Program-made: the position numbers and the translations under genes
Notes under the pieces: model-generated
What the model saw: the letters and a program-made list of their open reading frames with translations, nothing else
Databases searched by the model: none
Told to the model about the DNA's origin: nothing
In this document: positions 44,549-57,700 of the stretch, piece by piece
Numbering within the stretch: the stretch's first letter is position 1
How the letters are laid out: every line of letters begins with the position of its first letter
NCBI GenBank assembly: GCA_001179505.1
Contig: CDMY01000511.1
Location: 2,240-66,239 of the forward strand
Reading direction: 5' to 3'
Origin: Vitrella brassicaformis
Taxonomy: Eukaryota; Sar; Vitrellaceae
Length of the DNA stretch: 64,000 nucleotides

Positions 44549-47500
44549 ATGCGTGTGCATCGGATCTTTTTCGCCGCATTAGTTCTCGTTCTCCAATGCA
44601 CCTCCCAGGCCAAGCCCAACAGGTCAGCCACATTGCCAGAAGAGAGGAAGATCTCTCCAGTGCTGCAGGCGCAGATCTCTCTCTGTACATGGTGTGTTGT
44701 GTGATGCGCAGGAAAAAGGTCAGCCGGGCATTTTTCCATCGCATCCGCTCAGCCGACGGCACCGGCAGCAAGATCAGTAAGCCGCCACAAGAACTCCAAC
44801 ACACTCCGTTTCCCCTCGTGTGTTTGGCCCTGCAGATGCCCTCCGTCATTCGTTGGATGCCCTTCGCAGCCGCGTCAACCGCTTCAAGAAGCTGCTGCTC
44901 GGTGCCGAGCGGGTGTTGCAGTCCGATGAGGCCATCGTGCGCCGCAGTCATCTGGCGCATGGGAAGAAGAGAGGCTTGCACGGGCAGATCCCGCTGGAGA
45001 ACAATGACGACTCGAGTGTGCAGGACTGGGCCGACGACCTCGTCAGCGACCCCGGCGATATCATGGACGCCGGCGACATGATGGCTGGAGGGGCCCAAGG
45101 GGAGAAAGAGCACACCACCCACCACCCGCCGCCAGAGACGCACCATAATGACGCCTCCTATCCCCCTCCTCCCCCGCCACCCCCACCTCACGACCCCTAC
45201 TATGCGCCTCCCTCGCCGCACATGGACTACTACCCACCCCCGCTTCATACAGAGGAGAACTCACCCCATCCGCCGCCGTATGAGCACTATCCGCCCCATC
45301 ATGACCATCACCACCACTACGATCATGGCCATTCTTACGACCCGGCACACACCCACGACCCCAGCATGTACCCGCCGATGGTGACACACGAGCCCGACTA
45401 CATCGATGTGAATGACGAGGCCCACATGGGCCACGTGGAGCACTACCACCACGACATGGGGGAGTGGCACGAGCACATCGACAACGGCACGTATGAACCC
45501 TTCCACGCTATGGACAGCTACCATGTCGAGACCATCTGGGACTATGGCCTCATGGTGAGGCGAGAAAAAGATATAGACAGACATGCTCGTATGCCTCACG
45601 GTGTCTTCGCGCGCGTGTGTGTGTGTTCAGAATCCCGGTGCTCCTTTGTATGTGATGGATCTGGGTTTGGACGCTCACTACGCCAAGGTCATCATGCCAC
45701 ATAACCCAAACCCGGTCAGTCAGCAAGACACGCACAAACACATACATTGAGACTCAGGGATCTTGCTATTCGTCCCCGATCTGTAGGTTGTGATAGCGGG
45801 AATGCCGACAGCGTGGGGTGAGCCTGAGGTCGTGGTTCGCATCAGCGAGGTGACGCCGGAGTCGTTCCTTGTCCATCTGGAGGAGAGCTCCTGCCTAGAT
45901 CAGTGGCACGACTGGGAAAATGTCGACATTATGGTTGGTGGGGGCAAGCAGGAATGGGTGCCTGCTGCTTTGAGGAGAAGGGCACGTCACATATGTGTGT
46001 GTGTGTGTGTGTACTTGTGTGTACTTATTGTGTGTGCCAGGTGCTGGAGGCAGGGAATGGGCGAGACCTGAACGGCATCCAATACTGGGGTGGGTATACT
46101 GTCACGAAATGTTCTCATACAGTCAGTCACATGAGCATCTCCTTACCTCCCCCCTCCCCCCTCCCCCCTCCCGCTCTGTCTGTCTGTCTGCCTGTACAGC
46201 TGGCAAGACCTTCATCCCCGGCGACCAACAATGGCATCACATCCACTTCCCCGACATGCTCGACCAGCCGAAAGTCTTCGTACAGGTCCGCACATGCACG
46301 CGTCACTCAATCAAACGAAGGAACCTCTGGCCCATTCTCTTCCCCCGTTTGTCCGGATGTGTGTGTGCAGGTGCAGACGATGGCGTCCGACAGGATGTTT
46401 GTCAAGGCCCGTGTGCGCAACGTGACGGAACTTGGGTTCGAGGTGGCTCTCGAGACCGAGGGGATCGACCTCGTCAACGAGGACGAGCCCGACACATTCA
46501 TGGGCGAAGGTCAGCTGACTGACGAGACACCTTCCTGTCGCTCTCACTGTCCCCTCGATTCCCCCGACTCACGCCAATGTGCAGACGTTGGGTGGGTCGC
46601 ATTTGTCGGCTCCGAGGGCAGCTGGATCGACGGCGCAAAAGTCAGAGTCGGAGAAACGGTATTGACAGGCAGATAATAGGAGGAGACATTTACGTGTGTG
46701 ACGATGTTTTCGCGTGTGTCTCAGCACGACGTGGGGTCGCACTGGCACTCGATCAGCACACACGAGTTTACGGGATGGCCGTGGGTTTTCGGGAGCATCA
46801 CGTCATTCGACAGCAAACAGGCAGCACGTAACCAATCCGACACGAGATGCGTCTCCTCTGATTGCGATTGTGTCGGTGTATGTGTGTATGTACGGTGCTG
46901 CAGATTTGCGCAAGGACGGCATGTCGATGGACAGCCAGCACTTCTCTGTCAAAGTGCAGAACGAATCGTGCACCGACCCGTTAGGCACTTTCACAGATAC
47001 AAACACACACAAGGCCGCCCCACTGCTTGCCTGTCTGTTTGCAGCGACGAGATAGATGGCCCTGCGGGCGGCGAGTCAGTGGCGTGGATCGCATTCGACG
47101 CACCACGTAACACAGACACACAGACACACAGACACACAGACACACAGACACACAGACACCCACACACACACACACACACGGGGAGAGAGGGAGAGGGAGA
47201 GAGACATATGGGGACACACGGCTGCCTGCATATGGAACATGCCCTGGTGTCTCCTCTCTCAGGGTGCTTCCCCTGTCCTCCCTGCTACTGTCGCCCTCCG
47301 CCCCCACCAAATGAATGCGATGGTGAGAAGAAAGAAAGACCTGAGCTGTCAGTGGTCCGTATGCGGCCCTTCCGTGCTTCCCTCAGACACGAAGGCCCAG
47401 CTGGCAGCGGAGCTACATACATACGAAGCCATCCTCGACCAAATCGTAAGCGGCACGCACACATCCACCCAACCAGACACACGCAAACCCCGCCCCATCT

Positions 47501-49231
47501 CCGTGTGTGCCTTTTGCTGCCCGCGTATGTGCAGTGGGAGGAAATGAACAAGAAGATCCACGCCATCACGGCAACAGAGGCCCACCTCATGGCCGCCGGC
47601 TGCGCCCCAGCCGACTACCCCGGCCCACCACACGACTATGACGACGGCGGATGGATGTCATTCACACAGAGGACGGCAAAGCAGCGGAGACACATCCATC
47701 ACAATCACCGCGCCACAATGCGACAAAGGGGCGGTGTTGGGTCGGGTGCGTCGAGGGCCACTGATTGGGTGAACGACCGGAGGCGTCGAGAGAGGGCCAT
47801 GCAGCTGAGGCAGAGGCATGACCCGGGCGCCCACGACCACCACGATTACTACGAGTGTCCGATGTGCGACATGTGCCACTGCCCCGCACCGCCGCCACAC
47901 GAGGAGCAGTGCTGGTGTAAGGCAGACGACACACACACATACACACACACACACACGTGTGTGCAGGGGGAAAGAGGTGAAGGCATGGTGTGCTGGTCCT
48001 GTTGTTATCTGCAGATGACGTCATGGAGATGCAGTATGATCTGTCTTACTTCCAAATGGACATTAACAACTTCGTAAGACAGCAAAGACACACACAGACC
48101 TGTTGTCATTGTCAATATCTCCATCTCCATCTCATCTATCTCTCTGTGTGTGTGGCTGGCTGCATTCAGGAGTGGGATTTGATGAACATGGAGCACTACT
48201 TGACGTGGATCAAGGACCAGCGGCAGGAGTGCAAGACACACCAGGAGGAGACACAGAGCCAGGGGGCCTGCGCAGGCCTCGACCACGGCAACTGCACACA
48301 ATACTCTTACTGTGCATACCTCACCTTCCCACTCCCCAACCACACCGTCACCGGATGTGTCGACTGGCGGTCATTCGCAGGTCAGCGACCCCAGCAGAGA
48401 AAACGTCAACATGAGCAGACACGTGTGTGTGTCTCTCCCTTTTCATCAGATCGTGAGTTCGACACCTGCAATGACTTCAGCCACTCTCTTTTCGGCTTCC
48501 TGAATCTACACTCGCCCAACGTGATGCACATCCCACCTGGCCATGGACCCATCTACACGGATAACTTCGACCCCCACAACACCGAGCATCCCCACCCATC
48601 ACACGAGACGGAATACGACGTCGGCAGCGCCGACCAGCCGACGGCAGAGCCCTACGAACATTTCCCCAGCGACATGCCGCACCATCCCTCGCCACCCCCT
48701 CCTCACGATGACGGGTCTTACTATTCCCCTCCCCCACCCCCACACACTGACTACTACCCGCCCCCTCCCCCACCCCCTCCTGCTGACCACTCGCCGCCAC
48801 CAGAAGAGTATGAGGATTATCCTCCAGGCCCGCCACACGAGGGAGAGCATTCACCCCCGTCGCCCCCTCCACCAGCAGCAGCAACGGATAGCAGCCCCCA
48901 TCCCCCGATGGCCATGATGATGCCCACCCGCCTCCACTCTCATCTGTACGCCTCGGCGATGCACATCCCCGACCCAGGCCACCCTGGCGAGCACCCCCCG
49001 GCACATATGAGCGACGGAGGCTTTGGCGCTTCCTCGGTCGAGTGCGGCACGGGTGGGGGCGACTCGTGGTTGTACTGGATAGCCAGTGGCGACATCATCG
49101 ACGACTCCCTGGGGTGGGACGGCCATGACGATAACGTCACTGATGCGGGTGGGTTCTCAGGTGTGGTGCAGAGACCCGTGCTGCACCGGGTGGCCAACGG
49201 GAGGGGAGAGGGGGCCAGGCAAGGCAGATAG
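44549..49231 (+). CDS. Secreted H-type lectin-like protein with Tyr/Pro/His-rich wall-type regions
   Basis: Start MRVHRIFFAALVLVLQCTSQA is a clear signal peptide (exon 44549–44622). Exon 3 (about 44837–45555) carries a Pro/His/Tyr-rich region with PPPPPPPP, YYPPP and HHDHHHHYDHGH. H-lectin-like units follow: HNPNPVVIAGMPTAW … VRISEVTPESFLVHLEE (45680–45935) and HHIHFPDMLDQPKVFVQV … ARVRNVTELGFEVALE (46200–46510), each ending with W-containing strands such as VGWVAFVG. A middle Cys-rich part has CPMCDMCHC. The last exon (about 48450–49231) repeats the YSPPPPPHTDYYPPPPPP composition. H-lectins bind sugars, often GalNAc. Tyr/Pro-rich segments resemble cross-linkable wall proteins, so a cell-wall or cyst-wall role is inferred. 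Internal exon joins were read approximately. Confidence 0.65.
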
Positions 49232-49795
49232 ACACACAAGGGTAGACAGGGCTTTGCTTGAGACGGCCTCTGTAAGCCAGTCAGCCCGTTTTCGGCAGGG
49301 CGTTTGAATGAATGTTGTTGAGGCTTTGGTAGTGAGGTGTTTGACTGTCTGCACGAGAGACTGATGGATGGTCGGATGGATGGATGGGTCGAATGTCGAC
49401 TCACGGCGGTGTGCATTCATTCAATGGAAAGTATCGCACATAGGCAGCCGCACTGCATCAGAGTCCGCCCATCCATCCATCCATGCGGCATGTATGTAGT
49501 CAGAGAGGATTGAGCGACCGATAGATACGTATACACATCTAGCTACACAAGGAAAGATGCACCCATGCAAGCCAGGCCAGGCAAGGAAGGCAGATTGATC
49601 CCAGCTCACCATGTGCGAGGGTATGGTATGCAGGCTGGTAGGTAAGTATGTACATGCTAGGCAAGGCAGATACGCACCGCCAAAAAGGTATACCAGCCAG
49701 CACAAAAGGCAGGCCGCATTGACTTGACGAGGGGAAACGAGGCACACAAACCACTTCTCGGCCCCCAATTGTGTGTGTGTGTGTGTATGGTGCTC
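49232..49795. other. Intergenic region; 3' flank of BTB–RING copy 2
   Basis: From 49305 to 49795 the minus strand matches the 3' flank of copy 1 (33661–34235), including TGTTTGACTG, GGATTGAGCGACCGATAGATACG and the CAAAAGGCAGGCCGCATTG stretch. No separate gene is seen. Confidence 0.7.
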
Positions 49796-52700
49796 TTAAA
49801 CGAATAAGGATAGCGCACATGCTATCTCCTGGCGGCAAATGGGGCAGACGCGCTCGCTCTGCGGCTTGGCCATCAAGTTGTCGGAGCACTGCTGGCACAC
49901 GGACAGATGCCTCTGACACACACACACCCCACAACGACACATATGTCAGCCAATGCCTCCGCGTGTGTGCGTGTGTGTGTTGCGTGCTTACACATGGGAG
50001 GAAGGCGACGCACCTGTCCCGCTCGAAGCACTCGCAGCACAACTGCGCTGTCTCCTTTTGCTGCGTCTTGTTTAAGGGCGACTCACTCCTGACCGGCTGC
50101 TGCTCGACCTGCACGTTCTGCAAACACCTGAACCCCTCCCCCACCCCACAGACGCACAGACAACATATTTGGCAGTGTCCCACGTCCATGGTGTTGGCTT
50201 ACTGCTGCATATGCGCGTCGGCCTCTTTGCGGAGCGCCAGCATCTCACGTTCTTTGCGCTCCAGCCCCCTCAGGCAAACGACGTACAGCTTCCTGGCGAA
50301 GACGTCGTGGCGCTCTCTGGCACGCTTGGTCAGCTGGTCCAAGTGCCGCTCGACGTCCTGGCTGATGCCCACCAGCCGATCCAAACGGCCCGCGTCATGG
50401 CACTCCTTGATCTGCTCCTCAATCAGCTGACGCTCTTCCTCATCGGTAGCACGACTGCATACACCACACACACAGACATGACTGCCATCCATTCGGCCGT
50501 GTGTGTCTCTATGTTCTCTCACATGAAGTGCAGGCCCATGAGCTTGCGATACTCATTTTCGAGCTGTGACTCCCCGCTGCCCCCAGCCCCTCCCTGCTGC
50601 TGCGTGGTGTCTAAGGGCGACTCACTGCTGGCCGGCGATGGTGACGGACCGGACGCTGTCACGCCCGGCTGCTGCTGCACTTGCACGTTCTGCGAAAACC
50701 TGAACGCCCACCCCCCATAGACGCACAGACAAGAGACTTGGCAGTGTCCCACGTCCATGGTGTTGGCTTACTGCTGCATGTCCGCCTGGTCGGCTCGGTT
50801 GGCCCTCGCGAGCGCACCAACAGCGTCCTCCAAGATGACGCGGAAGTCTCTGGCACGCCTGCTTAGCTGCTCCAAGTGAAGCACACCGTCCTTGCTGATG
50901 CGATGCAAACGGTCCGCGTCATGGACGTCGTTGATCTGCTCCTCAATCTCGGTAGAATGACTGCATTCAGCACACACAAACAGATACGCAGACACGCCGT
51001 CCTCGCGTGTCTGCTCCGCTCACCAGAAGTCCAAGCTCAAGGCGGTCTGGTACTCCCTCTCCAGCTCCCCGTTGGACAAACGGATGAGCAGCTCATTGAT
51101 CATATCCTGGCGCTCCTTGAGGATCAGCATGATGTGGAGAGGTCTGCAGGGGCCAGGGACCCGGGCAAGATGGCGGCTGATGTTGTCGAGGGCCTCGTGT
51201 GCATGACGGACCATCCTCTGACTCCGCCAACTGATGCATGGGCCAACCCAAACAGACACAGACAGACAGACAGACAGACAAAGAGAAGGAAATGGCACTG
51301 TTGCCGTCTTTGAGTTGAGCGCGTGCCACGGACCTTGCGATGAGAGTCTTGATCTCGTCATCAGCCGTGAAGTACCCTATGTGGCACTCTTCCATGTAGG
51401 AGGGCCTGTCTTGCGTCCCGTTCACATTGAGCTGAATGCCCTTCATCTCCAATGTTCTCTTCACCTTGACGATACGCCTGCACACACACATACACACACG
51501 CACACACACACAGGGACCATGTGCCCACCCTCTAACCGTCGTCTGTAAGTGCTCTGTCTCGTTGTCTTCCTTACTGGTATAGATGCTTCTTGTCGGCCTG
51601 AGACGCCGGCATGGCGGGCAGGTCTCTAAACGTGACGACACCTACATGCAGTGCAGTGCCACGCACACCACATCCAACACACGTGGCAGGCAGGCAGGCA
51701 GGGAGGCTCTAGTTGTCTACCGTGAGATGTGGTGCGCGACTTGTTTGTGACGGCACTGCTCTCAACCAGCCCATCTTGGCGGTCCTGCACACACATGACA
51801 CCCCACCACAGACACACCATCCATTCGACGCTTTCCCTCCCGTCGTGTTGCGCCTGACTGACCAACTGACCTTCACGGCGTAGATTTCGATGTCCTCAGC
51901 AGTGAAGTCGACACACCCCACCAGACTCTCCCACTTGGTGATGAGAGACGCGCGGAGTGCGAAATCGACTTCCCCCCTGGTCCTGCTCGGCCATACGAAG
52001 TGACAGACGCGACGGAGGTCACCGGCAGGGCCATACACCACCCCAGGGTCATCAGCAGGGAACAGCATGTCATCCGTCGCGGAGAGGCCATATCTGGCGT
52101 AGCCCAGCCAGAGGCGGCCTCGTCCGATGGCCACACTGCCCGTCGGCCACCCCACCATGTCCGTCACTGCCCCCAATGGCCCCACCACCTCCACCACCCA
52201 GTCTTCCTCCGGCACCTGCACCCTCGTGATGCCCTCATCCTGGCTGATGGAGAAGAAGGTCACGGGGCACTTGATGAGCGCCGTGTGAGAGTCGGACCGG
52301 GGGGGCGGGAGAGGGAGAGGGTTGCCGAGTAAGCAAGCGAGTTTGTCTGTGTCGGTGCGCTTGACCACCAGCAGGAGGGGCGTGGCTTTGTCGATGAGGT
52401 GGCGGTGCTTGGCCACCTGCAGAAGGGAGCTCCCCACGCCGACCTTGGCCATCATTGTCTCATACGACCAGCCGTCACGACGGCCCCTAATCGGAGAGGA
52501 ACAAAACGCAAGGACACGATGGTGCTCTGCACATTCTCTTTGTGTGTGTGTCTGCATTGCCTGCCTCACTTGTAGAGGAGCTGTGCGCAGGCCTTCCCCT
52601 CCCATGCCGCGTTGACCAGGTGGTTCAGCTGCGACTCGGGCAATACGGGGCAGCTACCTCGTCACTCCAAACCTGCCCACGATTAGACACACATCAATTA

Positions 52701-54622
52701 ACTCGCAACCTGCTCTAGCCGACCCACCCACCCACTCACCTCATAGAATTCGATGCCCCGAGCCCTTCCGACCATTGCACCGGTGCCTTTGAATGAGTCT
52801 GCGCCGTTCCGCAGGTGCACCGTCCGCTGCTGCGTCTCCTCCGCAGATGGGTCGAGACACACGCGGCACTTGCGCATATCGTCGTCCTTGCCGACCCCGA
52901 GCCACACCCGCCCGCCGGCCAAGGCCACACGGCCCTTCACTGTCTCATCGTTGGTGGCCTTGACGGCGCCAGTGACACCGCCGTGGACTCCCGCGGCGAC
53001 GACGAAGTGGTCGTGCTGTCTGTCGTCCTCAGGCGGCAGTGTGGTGGTGATGATGGGCTTATTGCCTTCCTTCATGGTCATCCTGTGAAGGGTGACCTTG
53101 CGGCCGGTCAGCTGGGGGCATGTGCTGTCCGTGCGGAGGGGGAGGGGGCCGTCAATGTGGCAGATGAGCCGCTCCGCGTTGTTCGTCTCGAGGACCATCA
53201 GGCGGCCTCGTGACGAACCACCGCCACCCAGGTGGTCCAGGAGGTCAGCATACGGCACAGCATGCTCCTCACCAACACAGCTCCTACACACGCACACACA
53301 CACACACACACACACACGTGTTATGCTTCTGAGCGTGCCCTTCCCTTGTTGTTCGTTTCCGTACGTGTAGAGGTGGCGGATGTTGTATTTCTTGCCCAGG
53401 ATGCAGCGGTAGGCTTGCTCGAAGATGCCATACATCTCACACGCATCAGCCAGCCCCCTCGGGTCGTCAGAGGAAGGTGGATATGCCGGGCCGGCGCCCT
53501 CGATCCCGCCGTCACCCGAGATCCGAATGCGCCGCGCCCAGTCGACCACCCTGCACATAGGAGAGAGAGAGAGAGAGAGAGACGGTCCCAGACAGCACCC
53601 GGTATGTCGTGTACTGAGTGGTGCTGTGGCTTGCGTGGCATGCACAGCACGCCACAGCTGACGTGCGTACTTCTGGAAGTGTAGGACCTGCTTCTGGAAC
53701 TGCTCCACAGTCTCACCCGTTCCTCGCGAAACAGTCGTGCTAAACCTGTCACTGGCACAACACAACACAACACACACACACAGAGCCAACGATGGGTGAA
53801 TTGCGACGCTTCCTTCCCTCCCTCTAACTGACTGACCGACCGGTCAAATCGGCCTCTGAGTCCCTCGAAATGTTCCAGCGTGGCATCGGTTGTGGACACC
53901 GCGCATGTGCCGGTGCTGCCGTCGGTGAAGGTCATGGTCTTGACCTCCCGCCCGCCCGTCCCGCCACATTCGGTCTTGATAAAGGGCCCCATCACGGTCT
54001 TGAAGTCACGGAGGGCGTCACTGCTCTCGTCACCGGGCTGTGCGTTGACGGTCAGGTCGGGCGGTGCTGGGCTGCCCTGCGCCTGGGTGTCGGTGCTCAT
54101 CGATGTGCGGGCGAGGAAACGGTGGCGATACTCAGAGAAGTCCCACGAGTCCAAGGCACCCGTGTCCACACCACGCAACAGCCCAGCCAACCTGTCAGCC
54201 AGAAGCACCCAGCAACAGACAGAAAGGTAGCTGTGAGTGACTAACTGCCCACGTGTGTGTGTGTGTGTGTGATGCACTCAACTCACCGGATGAAGTACTC
54301 TGGATCAGCGTCTTTGAACGGGATGCCTCTGTCATCGGTCAGCAGCCAGTCCTCAAAGCGAAGCAGCACTGTGATGGGCGTACCCTGCCACTCAGAACGA
54401 AGCAGTTCAGCTACCGGGAAGTCGATGACACGGCCGCCGACGTTGATCTTCATCATTTGACTGTTGCTGCCGCTGCTGGTGGTGGTGGCAGGGCTGCTCG
54501 TCATCGCGCTCTTCATCGTTGTTTCTGCGCCGCTCGCAACACAAGCAGACATGCAGCACAAGATGCAGTTGGCATTTTTCTTGCTGTGCTTCCTGCAGGT
54601 TTGGCTCACTTGTACCGTAATG
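49305..54622 (-). repeat. Right arm of the 5–6 kb inverted duplication
   Basis: It is the mirror of 28500–34235. The outer limit is CGCATTACGGTACAAGTGAGCC (minus, from 54622) and the inner limit is GTTGTTGAGGCTTTGGTAGT (49313). It encloses BTB–RING copy 2 entirely. The spacer between the arms is about 15 kb and holds the kinase, H-lectin and Y-family units. Confidence 0.85.
49796..54516 (-). CDS. BTB–TLDc-like–RING protein, copy 2 (apparently intact)
   Basis: Start MKSAMTSSPATTT at 54516 precedes the KCTD-type BTB domain (MKINVGGRVIDFPVAELL … DADPEYFIR). TLDc-like blocks follow: SCVGEEHAVPYADLLDHL … GRLMVLETNNAERLICH (53250–52740) and GRRDGWSYETMMAKV … LLLVVKRTDTDKLACL (52490–51880). A helical/coiled-coil region with MINELLIRLSNGELEREYQ and ERHLDQLTKRARERHDVF comes next. 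A complete C-terminal RING ends the protein: LCCECFERDRCVAFLPC, HLSVCQQCSDNL, CPICRQ, stop at 49796–49798. It is probably a ubiquitin E3 whose BTB domain recruits a substrate or oligomerises; the TLDc-like parts are of unknown partner. Where copy 1 has TAG and TAA, this copy has CAG (EETQQRT) and GAC, so it is the likely functional copy. Confidence 0.75.
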
Positions 54623-54755
54623 CGACGGGGATGATTCCAAGACCAGGAAGGAGATGGCTTCCAGCTCGCAATGATATCAACGGCTCGGACGAACGGCTGC
54701 GTGTTTGATACTTATACTGGACACGTGTGATAGACATCGCTATTGACGCTCAAGC
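54517..54755. promoter_or_regulatory. Divergent intergenic region between BTB–RING copy 2 and TLDc-like gene
   Basis: 239 bp separates the two start codons. The left 106 bp (to 54622) is shared with the upstream region of copy 1; the rest is unique. The 28232 module is absent here, so the two BTB–RING copies have different distal promoters. Confidence 0.4.
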
Positions 54756-57700
54756 ATGACTCGCAAGCGGCAGATCTGGCGGCCAGCCGGCCGGCAGCAA
54801 GGTACTGAAGCCATTGATGGTGCATTCTTTCGGCTGTTGCTGATGCATCTCATTTCCTGCAGGTGGCGCCCTCGCTGAAGCCGCTTCGTCGTCTGCTGAT
54901 GGCGATTGTGCCGCTGATGGCGGTACGGAGGATAGCGAGGCTGCCGCGGCCGTTTTCAAGGTACATGATCACAAGCAGCAGCATCCAATGTGTTGTCCAG
55001 TCGTCCTTCTTTGGTTCGTTTGGGTGCTGCTGAACGACAGGCCATTCGGATGCAGGGCTGGTTCGGTATCTCTGTGGTACGTAAGAATGCAACGACAAAC
55101 AAATGGCTCAAGCGGAGGTGGCAGATGCATTCATTCTTTTGTGTTTGCCGTCCGTGTGTGCGCAGCCTCGAGAGCTCCACGTCGACGTCTATGCATTCGT
55201 CAATCCCATATGGTGTCTGAAGCCGCCCCTGCCCTCCCCACTCAGCGGCGTCGTCCTGCAGCACCACACCGAGCTCGTCATCGACTACAGCATCACTCGG
55301 CAGCGGAGATTCTGGAGCAGCATGGCGCCGCAGACGGCATACGAACTCGGCCAACAGATGATCAACCTCACATGTCTCGTCCATCGGATTCCGCGGACAC
55401 CTGATGGGGCAGAGGGGACCGAAGATGGCTACTTGGGGCACGGTGCGTTTGCTTGGTGCCTTGGGGTCGTCATCGCACTCGTCGAGGGCCATGCGGCGGG
55501 ACGGCAGGCGGCGCGCGACAAGGAGGGACCAGCCACCGGCATGCCCGAGGGCTCGCTCAAGTCACTGAGCTTCGAGCCGGTGGTGTGTCCCAACACCGGA
55601 CGAGACGAGATCAACCAGCTTAACAATACCAATGCCAACCCCCCGGCTGCCGCCCCTTCTCAAGCCATCAACCTGCCGGCACTCACCGAGGCCAGCGGGG
55701 TCCACATCGCCCACTCGGTCATCGATGGGCGGGGATGGGCCATGCCAGCGATCAAGTGTGTGTCTGCACCGTTGTCCGACGAGATAGCGCCCATCAGGCC
55801 ATTCGTTGCCACGGCGAGGTCCCTCGTCAATCTGGATGGGGTCCTGCCGGCGCCATCACAGGTAGCCGAGTTGCTGGCGGCAATCCCAGTAGGGCAGCGG
55901 TGGAGGCAGGGGCCTCTGGCGAAGCTGCGGACGATCGGCTCCATCAAGCTCTACGAAGTCGAAGCGGGTGATCTCACAGACGGCCTTCGGGACCTCCAGG
56001 TGGGTGACATAGAGAGAAACACAGGAGGCCAGAGATCACATTGACGCCTTCTTGGCTCTGTCGGGTGTGCTCTTCTTGCTTGCAGACGTGCTTGGTTGGT
56101 CGAGGCTGCTCGAAGTCTCTGGATCTCCTGTGCGTAGAGGTGCATCGCAACGACTGTCATTCGCTGATCCTCAACGACTACTCGACATTCAAGGCCCTCG
56201 CCTCACTGATCGACGCGACCTGCTCGCCCTCGGGCACGGTCAGCATCTGCAGTCACCCCTTTGCCGACGAGGAGGTGCGAGACATCCCTCTCCCCCATCT
56301 GCTGGCCTACACCCGGTTCGATTTCAGCAAGCTGCCTGCCTGCGGTCTTCCACTGCTCAATGCGCTGCTCCAGACATACGCTGTCTCCAGACATGCGCTG
56401 GTCTCAATGCGGCATGCGCTGGATGAAATTCTCCCCTCTGCCCGAGAATCAAGGCGCATGGCCCGATCTTCTCCCAATGCCGCTACGTCTGGACGGTCAC
56501 GCAGGACCAAGTCGCCCTCCCCCAGAACGGCCCTATCGCTCACAGCATGCAGAGTGGGCTGGTGTTGCGAGGCAGTGGGACTGAGGGATACAGCATTTCC
56601 ATCGAGTGTGCGGACGGATGGACCCCGCCACCCGATGCGGTCCCACCTGAGCCGCCCGAGATCGAGGCCTTCAGCCCGATCGGGCTCCTTGCGGTGACAG
56701 GTCTGACCGTCAAGAGCCGCATCGGGCTGGGAGTGGCCAACATGCTGCTGAGCAAGGGGGCGCAATGCGATCTCGGCAACGTGCAGCTGATGGACATGGC
56801 GCCTGCAGACGTGCTGGACCTGCTCAAGGGCATTCGGGCGTCGCAGATGCCGAGCCAGGTGCAGCTCGCCTCCCTGACGCCCTCCTGGCAGCTGCCTGTG
56901 CCGCCCTTTCGACGGACGGCTGGGGAGAGTGCAGACACTCACTGCCAGAGGGGACATCGCCATCCGCCTGGCGGCACTCATGAGACCCCTCATGACCTCG
57001 CTGGACCAGCTCACCATGTCCGGCAGTGAGACAGAGGCGCGCCAGGTCCTCATCAGCAGAGGCTCAGGCGGCTCCCCTCGCCAGATCAACGGCCTGAGCC
57101 TGGGCTTTGTGTCTGAGGCTGGCCGTGAGCTCATCAAGGCTGAGGACGAGAGGGAGGGCATCACACTGGGCGATTACAAGGATGACCTGCCAAGCATCAA
57201 AAATCTAATCATGCACCTAGACGGTAAGTGGCCAAGAGATGGAAAGAATGCGCTCCACGTCTCTGTGCCTCCGTGTCTCCATGTCTCGGTTGTTGCAGTG
57301 CCGTCTGCCGCTGTGGTTGATCCGGGGACCTTCATTCTGTCGAGCATCTGGTCGGCCCTCGAGGTAGAGTCCATCTCTCAGCTGGGGGTCGTCCTGCCCC
57401 AGCACCCCCATCTGGATGCCCTCAAGGCAGCGATGCAGCGACGATTTGCTCCCCAGCGGATAGCCATCCAGCCCCAGCGGATAGCCATCCACGGCATGGA
57501 CACAGAAGTGCGTTACGTCATGACGGCCGGTGCACATCAGATCTTCAGCTTCATTTACCTCTCGGGAGGGCGGATAGAGCTCTTCATGACCGCAGAGCAC
57601 ATCGCAGCGGTAAGAAAAGACACAAATCTGGGTAGATGCGCATGGAGGGAAGGAGGCACCCTGTTATTTCCTTGCAATGTGTCTGTGTTTATCCACCAGT

